Shown piece by piece: positions 1 through 10,523 of a stretch of 64,000 nucleotides of DNA. The notes under the pieces are model-generated. The model did no database searches. It was not told the DNA's origin and worked only from the letters and a program-made list of their open reading frames with translations. Every line of letters starts with the position of its first letter. Within the stretch, counting starts at the first letter, position 1. Source of the DNA: Brachynemurus nebulosus (taxonomy: Eukaryota > Arthropoda > Insecta > Neuroptera > Myrmeleontidae); the NCBI GenBank assembly GCA_035578155.1, contig JAPWDM010000009.1, positions 5,120,001 to 5,184,000 of the forward strand, read 5' to 3'. A program made the position numbers and the translations under genes.

Positions 1-1937
1 TGTAATCCGAGCAGATACTTTGCAAACCACGTTCATTGTCGGATTTATTTAAAATTTTTACAGATTGGTATCTACCTGTCATATATGATGAGAAAAGTTC
101 CATACTTTTACCTCTTATGCCGTACTTTTCCATTTTAGATAATAGTAGCTGAACATCCACGCTGTCGAAAGCTTTCGTCAAATCAAATAAGACCATGGCT
201 TGTGGCACTTTTTTTTCCCACATATCTAGTACACTGTCTAAAACATTAAATACAGATTCATTTATTGACCGTTCCTTTATGAAACCATATTGATTTTTAC
301 AGATAATTTCAAAAGTTTTCAGATACTGCATCAACCGATTGTTAATTGCCGTTTCGAAAACTTTTGCAAACGTAGTCAGAAGAGAAATTGGCCTATAATT
401 TTGCATGTTGGTGGTATCTCCTTTTTTATGTATAGGAACGACAATCGCTTTTTTTAGATCATCCGGAAATACACCATCATCGAAACATTTATTAATAATT
501 TCGCTAACTGGTTCGCAAATATAAGGAGCAGAACATTTTATTATATCGGCAGGTATTTCATCCCAGCCGGTTGATTTTTTAGTTTTTAAACCCAAACAAA
601 TATTGTAAACTTCATTAGAAGTGGTGGGAAATAAATAAAAGTTATTGGGGGTATAATTTACTTTTAAGTCCGAATGGTTACAGTTAGGTAAATTTAATGT
701 TTCTGTAATATCAATAAAAAAATCATTAAATTTTTGACTTACTTGTTGCGGATCTTCATAGATTTCATTATTGATTTGAATTTTTGAGATACCAGTATTA
801 TTGGTTTTTTGAGAAAAAGTTTTAATGATATTCCAACTTGCCTTTATTTTATTATTTGAGTTTTCAATCATATTATTATAAAAATTTAATTTTGTTTTCT
901 TGACAATATTTTTAAGTTGTTTTGTTACCATTTTATATTCATTACGTAAATGTTGTGTATCAATAAACAAATTGTCATATTGCTTTATATACCTATAGAG
1001 ATCATTTTTATAGTTAGATAAATTTTTTATTTCAAGGGTTATCCAATCCTTCTGACCACGCTTGCAGTTAAAAGTTTTGGTCTCTTTAGGGAAACAGAAA
1101 TTGAAAATTTCAGAAAAGGTATCCAAAAAGGAATGAAACATAGAATTTGCTGATTTTTTTGTAGATAATGATGACCATTTTTGCATAGATAAGTAATAAA
1201 GAAACATTTCGATATTTTGTTCTGTAAAGTATCGCTTTTCTGTTGAAATATTATTTTTAAGGGTAAAATTTAGTTCTGTTTTAAAGGCAAACAATATTGC
1301 CCTGTGATCCGATATATCGATGTCAAGTACGTGTACATCGTAATTGTCTATATTGGTAACAATATTATCTATGCAAGTAGACGTATATGACGTAACTCTT
1401 GTCGAATCTGTTACAGACAGGCTTAGGCCAAATGATAATAAAAGGGACTTCATAGTCTTGACAGTTTTGTCATCTTTATGAAAGTTAATATTAAAGTCAC
1501 CACTAATTACTAATTTAGTATTATTTGTGTATACGTTTTGTATACACTCGTCAAACAAATTAAAGAAAGTCTCTATGTCACCATTGGGTGATCTATAAAC
1601 AGATAAAACAGTTAGATCTAACTGTGGGATCAGAATTCCACAACATTCAAAATCTATTTCTCTGTTAAAACGATTTATTTTATCAAGTACTATGAAGTCG
1701 ATATCATATTTTATGAAGATACACACTCCTCCATGAATTCTTTTTTCACGACCATATCCGGCAGCTAACTTGAGGTCATTGATTTTTATTTCAAGGGATA
1801 GTTCTTCCTTGGATAGCCAACTTTCACTGATACACAGAATCTTCACGTTATTGTCCAAGTTTTTCAAAAGTATTTCAATATCTTCTATTTTATTTCGAAT
1901 GCTCTGCGTATTTAGGGCGAGTATTTGAAAGTTCTCA
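1..1937 (-). CDS. LINE ORF2: endonuclease plus reverse transcriptase (C-terminus outside window)
   Basis: This is the replication protein of the LINE: it nicks target DNA and primes reverse transcription at the nick. About 645 codons are visible with no stop that I could find. The N-terminal endonuclease begins with FQILALNTQSIRNK (about 1928-1887). It includes ISESWL, the conserved SGDFNIN block (about 1505-1480) and SDHRAILF (about 1311-1288). The reverse transcriptase follows, with GWDEIPADIIK, HKKGDTTNMQNYRPISLL (about 430-375) and motif A, FDLTKAFDSVD (about 195-160). The YADD motif would lie left of base 1. The frame is +1 relative to ORF1. The first in-frame methionine I see is well inside the endonuclease domain (MKSLLLS), so the real start is unclear: reinitiation, frameshift, non-AUG start, or a one-base loss in this copy. 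The right boundary given is the ORF1 stop region, not a proven start. Confidence 0.9.
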
Positions 1938-2750
1938 TGGGAATTTTCCAGCGGTTTGTCGAAAAAATTTAAATCTTTTGACAACCATTCCCATGGGCCA
2001 AAATGCCTCGGAGTATACTAATTTTTCCATTGATGAGTCCACACCCACTTGGAAACTAGCGTTTTTACCCTTCGAGGGTAATTTTGTACATTCAAAATTT
2101 CCGTGCGGATTTTTGGTTTTTAGGAAGTCGATGACATCTTCTTCGGTATTGTCCTTAAATACTCTTCCTACATATAACCAAATTTTCTTTTCTGCAGTTT
2201 TAAAATTTGTTTCATTATTGGCAGTTCCAATAATAATGTTACGGCGTCTTCTGTTTTTAACTGGCTGGAATTCTTCATCTGCCGATTGGAAGGACTCCTC
2301 CAATATTTCGACTGGTGCACACGTAGGATTCTGTACACTATCGTTACTGGATTCCGTGTTATTTGATTCAATCTCGACGGTCACACGATTACTATTTGTT
2401 TCCTCCGATGTATTTTTCTTGTTTTGACTCGTTTCTTTTTTTTTATGTTTCTTTTTTTCATTAACAGTTTTTATTTTATTTGTATTTGTAGTCTGGACAC
2501 CCTTTTCATTGTTTTTACTTAAAAACTTTGAGATGTCATCGTTTAGCTGATTATTTATAGATTTAAGGTTATTAATTTCAATAATCAAAGGTTCGATGGC
2601 TTTTTTAACTGCCGCATTTATTATAGTAGTTAAATGTTCTGAAAAATCACTTCCTAATAATGCACTTTTAGGATTTTCAGCGACAGATACACTTTCCGCA
2701 TCATTAATTTTTTTATTACTTCGCAACGCACGTTCAACACCTTCGGCCAT
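1935..2750 (-). CDS. LINE ORF1 nucleic-acid-binding protein, 271 aa
   Basis: This is the likely RNA-binding and chaperone partner of the LINE. The start MAEGVERALRSNKK is preceded by a good context (CAACATGGCC). Visible parts in order: a predicted helical or coiled segment (about residues 40-80, AAVKKAIEPLIIEINNLKS); a lysine-rich linker (about 90-115, EKKKHKKKE); an acidic, serine-rich stretch; then a basic RRRRNIIIGT and a C-terminal domain (about 165-271) with WLYVGRVFKDNTEEDVIDFL and FKFFR. That domain resembles the RRM-like ORF1 domain of insect jockey/CR1-type elements. I see no CCHC zinc knuckles. The stop overlaps an ATG (ATGA), but that ATG is not in the ORF2 frame and meets a stop after eight codons. 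The family is inferred from pattern only. Confidence 0.85.
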   Translation of the reverse strand: MAEGVERALRSNKKINDAESVSVAENPKSALLGSDFSEHLTTIINAAVKKAIEPLIIEINNLKSINNQLNDDISKFLSKNNEKGVQTTNTNKIKTVNEKKKHKKKETSQNKKNTSEETNSNRVTVEIESNNTESSNDSVQNPTCAPVEILEESFQSADEEFQPVKNRRRRNIIIGTANNETNFKTAEKKIWLYVGRVFKDNTEEDVIDFLKTKNPHGNFECTKLPSKGKNASFQVGVDSSMEKLVYSEAFWPMGMVVKRFKFFRQTAGKFP

Positions 2751-2937
2751 GTTGAAAGTTTCGTTGTGTTGTTTATATCGTTGAGTCGTGGTGATAATAT
2801 TATATTGCTAATATTAATTTATAACGTCAGTTGAATTAATGCGGACAGTTCACACGATGAGTAACAAACGGTGGTAATATTGTAACACACAATTATCAAG
2901 ATGTCCCTTCCTTCTTCCGAGGATCGGTTAGTAGGTA

Positions 2938-3839
2938 CAGCTGAACCTTTTTTTATACGATGGATAGGGACCGCATAAAAAAAATCGCACAAAAAAAAAT
3001 TATATTCAAAAATATTATACTTAAATAGCTATAAGAAGTTTAGTTCGGTCCAGATTGTAAAAAATAGTATATTGCGCAATAAGTGCGCGAAATTGTTGAT
3101 TGCCCACGAAAGCGAAGTTAAGCGCACGAACGTAGTGAGTGTGCTCATTCGCTTGAGTGGGACAATCGACAAATCCGCACGAGTTGTACATACTGTTTTC
3201 TATTATTATCATTATTTTTGACATTTTTATTACTTTTTAAAATAATATTTTTAAGTCTTCGTCCTTTTTTTTTTTTTTATTATCGTTTAAATTACTTTGT
3301 TGGTGGTTTCTATAGAAATAATTGTGAAATATTTATTAAATGAAAAATTAAGAGGCGGGTTTGCGTGTTTTGATTAAATTTTGCGTGTTTTGTTGTCAAT
3401 TTGCGTGTGGAAAGTTACTTTCCACACGCAAAAAAGTATGCGGGAAGAGTACAGTGAGCAAAAGGCTATTTTGCGTACAGAAATGTGTGCGCCAAGTTAG
3501 TACTTCTCCCGCATGAGTAATAAAAAAAAGTTTCATCGAAAATATATAACTGAAAATGCCCAAAACCTCACAATTCCAATAGAAGTAAAAGTATTTTATT
3601 TCATTTTTATAATATTATGGAAATTTTGAAAAATACATCTGTAAAAAAATTAAATAATGTAGTAACTTATGTTCTTATGCAATATATTGATAAAATGCTT
3701 AAAAGCCGTTAAAAAGTATTTTTATCAAAGCAAGTTATTATAGTAAATGTTTAAGTTTATTACTGTCTCTTGATTTTGATTCATATTATGCATTTTAATG
3801 GCCATTTTCTTAAAAACCGCATAAAAAAAGGTTTAGCTG
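2938..3839. mobile_element. pogo/Tigger-like non-autonomous element, copy A
   Basis: The ends are inverted and flanked by TA: CAGCTGAACCTTTTTTTATA on the left and, reversed, CAGCTAAACCTTTTTTTATG on the right. Sub-terminal blocks (TAGGGACCGCATAAAA, TTCGGTCCAGATTGTAA) are shared with the inverted copy at 15740-16952. CAG..AACC ends plus a TA target fit the pogo/Tigger group of Tc1/mariner elements, by inference. No transposase is encoded. Relative to copy B, this copy carries extra sequence at about 3090-3520 that is rich in short inverted repeats and may be a further insertion. Confidence 0.6.
3401..3431. repeat. Perfect 14-bp hairpin with 3-nt loop
   Basis: TTGCGTGTGGAAAG is followed by TTA and then its exact reverse complement. 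TTGCGTGT also occurs twice just upstream (3361, 3381). A second pair of arms, ATGCGGGAAGAGTAC and GTACTTCTCCCGCAT, lies at about 3438-3515. Together they mark the middle of copy A as a nested fold-back insertion. Confidence 0.7.
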
Positions 3840-5738
3840 TATACGTAAATGTTGAACAAGTCCGCAATAAATAAGTAAAGGTAGAGATTTCTTCGCAGCA
3901 ATGAGCCGTCTCCGCCGCACAAGCACCACCGCCCCTCTCCTCACTCCTAAAGATTGGTACATCACAGTGCGGAGTAACGCAAGGCACCGCTCACTGATTG
4001 AGATGACAAGTTGAGAGTTTAATAATTCATCCTGCAATATAATTATAAACAATTTTTTTCCGGAAATGGCAGGAGCGTCAACTAGATTGGGGGGTTCCGA
4101 TTTGGGAAAATGGGAGCAAATTACAAGGATCTAAGAAGGATTATGGGGAGTCGTGGTGATAGGATGCTGTGCTAGAAGTTGAAGTTGTGTTAAATTAGAA
4201 GGAGTCGTGTTATTAGAAGTTAAAGTTACAATAGAAATCAGGAGAAAGATATGGGCAGAAAAGACGTCTTCGTTTTGCTGTCTACTTCCAACTTTGTTTA
4301 TACCTTTGTAATGGAATTATTTACCAAAATCTAAGAGGCCAATTTTTTTTCTCGTATATTCGCGGACCAAGCGGATTCGAAATTTCTTGTAGCGAAAATC
4401 AGTAAATGAATACCGATTCAAAAGCCTTAGTAGGCAGATTTATTAGGAATTGCTCTATAAAAGACCCAAGGGGCACCTTATTTTTGGATTAGAGATGGAC
4501 TTCAAAATTTTTCACGCTTTTATTAATAAATTTTTTTGTTCAAAATTTTTTAATATTGATTTTTTGCAAAATTGTTTCAGATAAAAACACTTTACAAATT
4601 TTATATCAGATTATCACAGTTGCAAAATAATCGAGTAATTATTTTCGACCTTTAATTCAAGATGGCGGCCAACTTAGAACACATGCACGGTCTTATTGCT
4701 TTTTAACTTAATAAAATTGATAATTTTTAAAAATTTTTTAAGTCAGGGAATAAAGTCTTGGAATCTATTAAAATCGGTAGAAATTTTTCTGAAGTCGATA
4801 GATTTTATTTTCGAAACTTTTCATTTTCCGTCCCCCAGTGCAAAAATAATTTCCCACCGTCCAAGTAATTTAACAGAGAAAAAAAAAATAGAAAAAAAGC
4901 TCTCTAACTTGAAAAAAAAACTTTGAAAATTAAATCTCAATTCGTTCTGATGAGGTAAAAAACATTTTATCTCAACGAAACTTGTTAGATTGGTATCTAC
5001 CACCGTAGGTACAAGTGAAACCACAATATCCATGCATCTCTCTCTCACCCATTGATATTTAATGACATATTGGATGCCTCCAGCTGAAATTCCTTATTAA
5101 AAGAAAATTTGTAATATTATTTATTTTTCATCATTTTCCATTTTTAAATTATACTCTGTGTTTGGGAATAAGTAATTTTTTTTCATATTCCGTACAGTGG
5201 CGGTGTGGCGGTGTGCGCGGGGTGCGCACTGCTCTACCTACAACTTTTTCTTCTCTCATCAATTTTAATTGAAGATATATATTTTTTTAATACGGTTATA
5301 TGAAGAAATGTCATACAATTTTGTTTATTTTCAATTTAGAATAAAATTTTCATTTCTTTTTTCATCCCATTTTATTTTTTTCTTTCGATAATTTACTTTT
5401 TTTTACACGAACAAATTTAATAAAATTTAAGAAAATATTGTAAATTATGAATATTTTAAATGAACTTGTTTCATAGAAAGGTACTGAAGATGAGATTTTG
5501 TAACTAAGACACTGATATTATAAATCCAAAAACGTTATTGATCCTTTTTAACGTGGATATGTTTTGAGCGAGTTTTTTCCGCTGCTTGGAAAGACATTGA
5601 ATCATGGATATATTTTATAATTTAATGGATACACATAGAGACAACAATGCACATTGGATATTTATCTGGTATAATCACTTACGATCATCAGTACCCCAGC
5701 CCAAAAACATATCTATGTTAATAATTCGTGACGCTTAA
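3840..5738. other. No gene recognised
   Basis: AT-rich sequence without a supportable reading frame. It contains AAGATGGCGGCC (about 4660), a short GC-rich stretch GTGGCGGTGTGGCGGTG (about 5196) that may be a decayed element end, and poly-A/T runs. Confidence 0.6.
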
Positions 5739-6626
5739 GGGGGACCACTAGTGTAACGTTTTCAAAAAATTGTAAAAAATGCATGTTTCGATAGTCTATA
5801 CCATTAAAAATAACATATTAAAATTTCAAGTGCATATCTCAAATAGTTTTTGAGTTACAGCCATCCGAAGAGCGGATTCTGATTTTCATTGTTAACTTTG
5901 AGGTATTGAGAAATGTATAAAGGTTGATAGTTAGGGAGTTTCTGGACGTGGCTGCCCGTAACATGCTGTGGAGCAGCTAGACCCTGGCACATTTAAACGA
6001 CTCATCTAGTTCCACTATGACCGTTATAGTGAGTACATCGTAAATAATTTTAGTAAAAATTCTCAGTGATTAAAACTAACAGGTAAAATATAAAAAAACT
6101 ACATTTTTCAAATTTGCTGCAGTTATAACTCGAAGACAAATCATCCGATCGAGTTGACTCTTATTGCAGTTTCTTTTATATATGTTTCTCCGTACCATGA
6201 ACCTCCAGTTTTCCAATCGAATAATAAATGTAATTTTTGCAAGCCAAAAATCATCAAATTTTCGCGCAAATTTTGAAATTTTTTTCAAAAAAATTCCGCC
6301 AGTTTGTTAAATTGCAACTTTTTTTTCGATTGAGGTTTACGGAACCGGCAATACTTTCTAGTTTAATAGGCTTTTTGGTTTTTTTGAATTGAGGCACTGT
6401 GAAAGTCGCTATCACTGCAGCAGTGGGGGAACTTTTTTATTTGGAGCCTTGGCAGATCGCGAATAACTCCCTGAATTTTCAATTTTTTGGTCCAAAAATT
6501 TTATTATGAATTTATTATACATCAACGAATATATCCTTAAAATATTAAAACATTCCATACAGTAGTTTTCATTAAAAAAATTCCCAAATATCACCTTTTT
6601 TAAGGCGGTCACACAAGTGCACCCCC
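5739..6626. mobile_element. TTAA-flanked MITE, copy A
   Basis: The element is bounded by TTAA on both sides (5735-5738, 6627-6630). The inverted ends are GGGGGACCACTAGTGTAACG and, reversed on the right, GGGGGTGCACTTGTGTGACC. A second, inverted copy at 18016-18825 matches along its length. It includes a block around TCCGAAGAGCGGATTCTGAT and one around TACCATGAACCTCCAGTTTT. The TTAA target suggests piggyBac-type mobilisation, which is an inference. No protein is encoded. Confidence 0.7.
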
Positions 6627-7310
6627 TTAAAATTTGCTATGTACCTATAAATTTGGAATCAAAAAAATTGATATCAGACTTTTGAACTGAAAAGTAATGT
6701 CGCTAAGTAATGAGCTACTGATTTAAAATAGTAAATAAATTCAAACAAATACATATATTTTTTGGTTTATTTAATTGAAATGGGTTTTGGCTGAAGTAGG
6801 TGAGTAAACCAGATAAATAGACAATGTTCGTTGTTGTCTCTACGTGTACATATTGAACTATAAAACATATCCATCATTCTATATTTTTTGCCGTGCAGCG
6901 GAGAAAATTCTCCTACTCTTTTCCTATGAAATAAAATGATATAATTTTTCCAACTTTTCAAAGCAAAACAAATTGCATTTTCCATTAATATTCAATTATT
7001 CTTGACAACATTTTCAATTTACGTTTAAATCACTATTACAGTCTTTTTCAACGATACCAGCGATGAATGTGCAAATAAAAGCGAATACTTCTTCAACAGT
7101 TTTTTTTTTTTTTTTTTATAGAAGTCAGTCGCAGTTTGTCATTTGTCGTTTCTACATATTTCTACTTATTTTCTCATTACTATATATCTCGGTACTTGGT
7201 AAGTGAGAATCGTTAATAAGAAATAGAAAAATTTTGAATAATTCTAAAAAATTGGTAGTTTTTCTTACGATAACATTATACTTTTTCGAGTCGAAAAAAT
7301 ATCCTATATA
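6627..7310. other. No gene recognised
   Basis: AT-rich; holds a T17 tract at about 7101. No repeat family was identified. Confidence 0.5.
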
Positions 7311-7888
7311 CAGTGTTAGTGAATAAGTGCGAAAGACTTTAACAGGCGATTGCTGAGGTTCTATTATGTAAAAATCTTCATATAAACCTAGGTCCGAAAA
7401 CGCTTAGTTTCCAAGATACAGGGTGTTCAGTTTCTAGTCTTTTTTAATATTTTCAAAATCGTTTTGAGATATTGACACGAAATTTGGGACACGCCATGAC
7501 AGGATAAATACCCATATTTTGAAGCAGACAAAATATTTCCACTTAAACCAGTGGCGTCCATACGGCCATTTGATGACATATTTTTGAAGGAAAAAAAGGC
7601 ACGCCAATGATTTTTCCCAATTTGAAAATGTTTTTTTCAAATCTCCCATAAATTGTTGACAAAAATGACCTCTTAATATTTTATCGCTCATGTAGCCGTA
7701 TTCAAAATAAAAAATAATTTCTAGTTACTGTTCCTACTACAAAACTGGTATGGGCTATTTAGTAGCCCATCTACCATGTATCTTGGAAACTAAGCGTTTT
7801 CGGAACTGGGTTTATATGAACTTTTTTACTTAAAAGAACCTCAGTAATCACCTGCTAAAATTTTTCGCACTTATTCACTAACATCCTG
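7311..7888. mobile_element. TA-flanked MITE with ~110-bp terminal inverted repeats
   Basis: The left arm (7311-7420) and right arm (about 7778-7888) are imperfect inverted copies. Ends read CAGTGTTAGTGAATAAGTGC and, reversed, CAGGATGTTAGTGAATAAGT, with TA outside both. An internal palindrome ATGGGCTA..TAGCCCAT sits at about 7750-7770. This is a Tc1/mariner-type MITE by inference. It has no coding capacity. Confidence 0.7.
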
Positions 7889-8046
7889 TATATACTCTTG
7901 AGTTCGAATTTAAATAAGATTTCTGTTGGTATCCTACACTCCGCTTACAGGATGTTCTAGGAAATTTTTTCCCATTTCCACAATTTAGCTTCTAAAATTA
8001 ACTCCACAGAATCAAAGTTTAACTTTTCATGTTCCGCTAAAAAATC

Positions 8047-8745
8047 AGTGCCGGTGGTGTGACCATATAGGCGAACTAGGCGACCGCCTAGGGCGCCAAT
8101 AATCTGAAAACGTAAAAATTATAAATTTTGTAAGTACTGTATGTAGTTTTGTTAACTAAACTCATTTTGACCAGCTTACAGGAAAAAAGTGAAAATGACG
8201 ATATCTAAACCAACGACGATAATAAAATGAAACTTCGGGCTCAACACAACTGCTATTCAAATCATTCCGCAACGCCTATAGTTTTTATAGTGGTCGGAAA
8301 ACGATATTTCATATTACACGATCTAATGTTGTTATTCTAATTTATAACATAAATGATTCCAGACTACAAGACATCGATGCAAAGTTAAAAAAACTGCTTT
8401 CAAACATTTCCCTAATTCTTAAAAAAGTGTCGATATTTTTCTGAATTACATGATCAGCCGAGTGGTCGGAAAACGACATTTCATATTACAGTATCTAGTG
8501 TTATTCCAGTTAACGACAGAAATGATTCCCGCCTACAAGAATGATACAGGAAAGACTGGTAGGCCTGGTGACAATATCAGTTGGTAACAAGACCATCGTC
8601 ATGCGCAAACAATATTGATATGTTAAAAGTTGAAGATTCATTGTATGATTTTTAACTGTTATTATGCCTAAATAAATGTTTATCAAGTTCTGGGGCGCCA
8701 AAGGATATTTCGCCTAGGGCGCCCAAGAGCTTTGCGCCGGTCCTG
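8047..8745. mobile_element. hAT-type non-autonomous element, 699 bp
   Basis: The ends CAGTGCCGG and CCGGTCCTG are typical of hAT. GC-rich sub-terminal blocks are inverted (CGCCTAGGGCGCC near 8090; CGCCTAGGGCGCC near 8711). The flanking 8-mers AAAAAAAT and ATAAAAAT match at seven of eight positions. Inside, an ~85-bp segment beginning TGGTCGGAAAACGA is present twice (about 8290 and 8462). Confidence 0.7.
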
Positions 8746-9082
8746 ATAAAAATATATTAATTTTTTTTACCTAATAAGTTCGGAAACTCTTGGGTTTCAA
8801 TCAATAAATACGTACTTTTTTAACGAATAAAAAAAATTATAATAATAAAACATTTATCTACAATAAAAAATTTCAAGACACCATAACAACTGAATAATTT
8901 GAACTGAAGCCGATTTAATACGCGGTTGAATAGTTTTAAAGTTGTAACATATCAGTCACTAGGTGTATATGTAATTCTTGATTTTGTTTTTAGGGTCCCG
9001 AAGACGCAAATTGTCTGTCTATCATTGAAATGAATTTCTATAATTTCATTGAAAATTCAAAAAGTATTTTAAAATAATAGTC
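8746..9082. other. No gene recognised
   Basis: AT-rich spacer. GGGTCCCGAAGACGCAAATT followed by GTCTGTCTATC (about 8993) may be a trace of the widespread insect GGTTCCG..GTCTGTC repeat. Confidence 0.4.
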
Positions 9083-10523
9083 TAAGAGCTGGCTACATAA
9101 AAAAGCTTGTTATCACTACATGGCTGATTTTTTTTGTAAAAGGATCATTTTTTGTAGCCAAGTTCAAATAATCTTGTCTGCCAGCGCAATCCCGTGGCTT
9201 AATACAGGAACGACCGCTTAAATAGTTAAATTTCGATATTAAAAATTTTATAAAATGTATGGGTTATAACTATGGAAACAGTTTTTGTTTTTAAATTATT
9301 ATTATTGTTATTTATAATTTATTATTTTTTATTAATTTTTTTTTTCAATTTTATTCATCAGTTTTTTCGGTTGAAAAAGTAACTTACTCATACTCAGTCC
9401 GCAGGTTTATTTTTGGGACCAGATTTTAGCCTCGGATTCTCGCACTGCATCCGAGATCACAAAAATAACACTTACGGTCCTTGCCAAGTAATATCTATAA
9501 TTATATACTATTATTGCATCTGAAAAATACCTGATAAAGTTACAATATTGTCTGTTCGAGGATCTTTTTTTATGATATTCATTAAAAAAAAATTCAATTG
9601 TGAATTTTTTCATAACATTCAATCAATCGACATGCAAGTATGTGATGAATTTTTTATTTCACAGTTTTACGCCACTTTCTCGCTGTCTGTCGGCACTTTC
9701 GTCACTAAAGAACTCTCTGTCAACAAATTTCCGCGTTTTCTAAGAATAAATTGAAAATAAATTAAAGTAAAAAAATGTTTTTTTAAGAAAAAGCTTTATT
9801 TATGTTGCATATTGCTTCAAACTTCACTCAAAAGTTATTTTAGTTTTTTTAGCCATTTTTAAATAAAAGCTTTTTCTTAAAAAAAACATTTTTTTACTTT
9901 AATTTATTTTCTACTTTTTAGTCTGATTACAATTAATTTGAAAAAAAAAATTAAAGAGGTAATATTCTACCTATATTTTAATCGGTTAATTTACCATAAT
10001 CAAGCATAACCATGGAAACAAAAAATTGCAATGTAAAATCAATGGACAATATTTGACAATTCTAAATGTCAAAAAGTTGCACAGGACTAAAAATCAACAA
10101 TTTTTTTTTTTTTTGGGGGGGGGGGGGCAATGTAGGACAAAACTAATTATACAATATTGCATTGTCAACAAGGTTAGACACGTATGTAAAATTTGAAACC
10201 TCTAGCTCAATTAGAACCTGTCTAAATTTTGATTCCAAGATTTGATCTAAACCAATATACTAACATATCAAGTTAAATAAAAGCTTTTAATAATAATACC
10301 TAATAATAATTTGAAAATAAAAACTGTTTCCATAGTTATAACACATGCGTCTTATAAATTTTTTTAGATCGAAATTTAACTATTTAAGCGACCGTTCCTG
10401 CGTGTAAGCCACAGGATTGCGCTGGCAGACAAAATTATTTGAACTTGGATACAAAAAAGGATCCGTTTACAAAAGAAATCAGCCATGTAGCGGTAACAAA
10501 CTTCTTTATGTAGCCAGCACTTA
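9083..10523. mobile_element. Large fold-back element with ~220-bp inverted ends
   Basis: The left arm (about 9083-9310) and right arm (about 10295-10523) are inverted copies: CTGGCTACATAAA at both extremes, then AGCCACGGGATTGCGCTGG-type and GGAACGGTCGCTTAAATAG-type blocks, ending at CTATGGAAACAG. TCTA occurs at both flanks but the target duplication is not certain. The interior holds a second inverted repeat (9755-9910) and a poly-T/poly-G run (10101-10128). No transposase was found. Confidence 0.65.
9755..9910. repeat. Near-perfect inner inverted repeat (~48-bp arms)
   Basis: The arms at about 9755-9802 and 9860-9910 read AATTAAAGTAAAAAAATG and TAAGAAAAAGCTTT on one side, and their reverse complement on the other with one- or two-base length differences in homopolymers. 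It lies inside the larger fold-back, so the two palindromes are nested. Confidence 0.75.

Larger units (their letters stand above)
1..2936 (-). mobile_element. Non-LTR retrotransposon (LINE), 3' part beyond the window
   Basis: Read on the minus strand, the element has a short 5' leader (about 2751-2936), ORF1 (1935-2750) and ORF2 (from 1937 out through base 1). Both frames stay open as far as they can be read, which suggests a young copy. The order ORF1, apurinic-type endonuclease, reverse transcriptase is that of jockey/CR1-type LINEs; I cannot place the clade more closely. The exact 5' end is uncertain. It may reach 2936, where a TA dinucleotide starts the next element. No target duplication can be checked because the 3' end lies outside the window. 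Confidence 0.9.

Noticed and set aside
1978..2427. 149-codon plus-strand frame
   Set aside because: It is the shadow of LINE ORF1 on the opposite strand.
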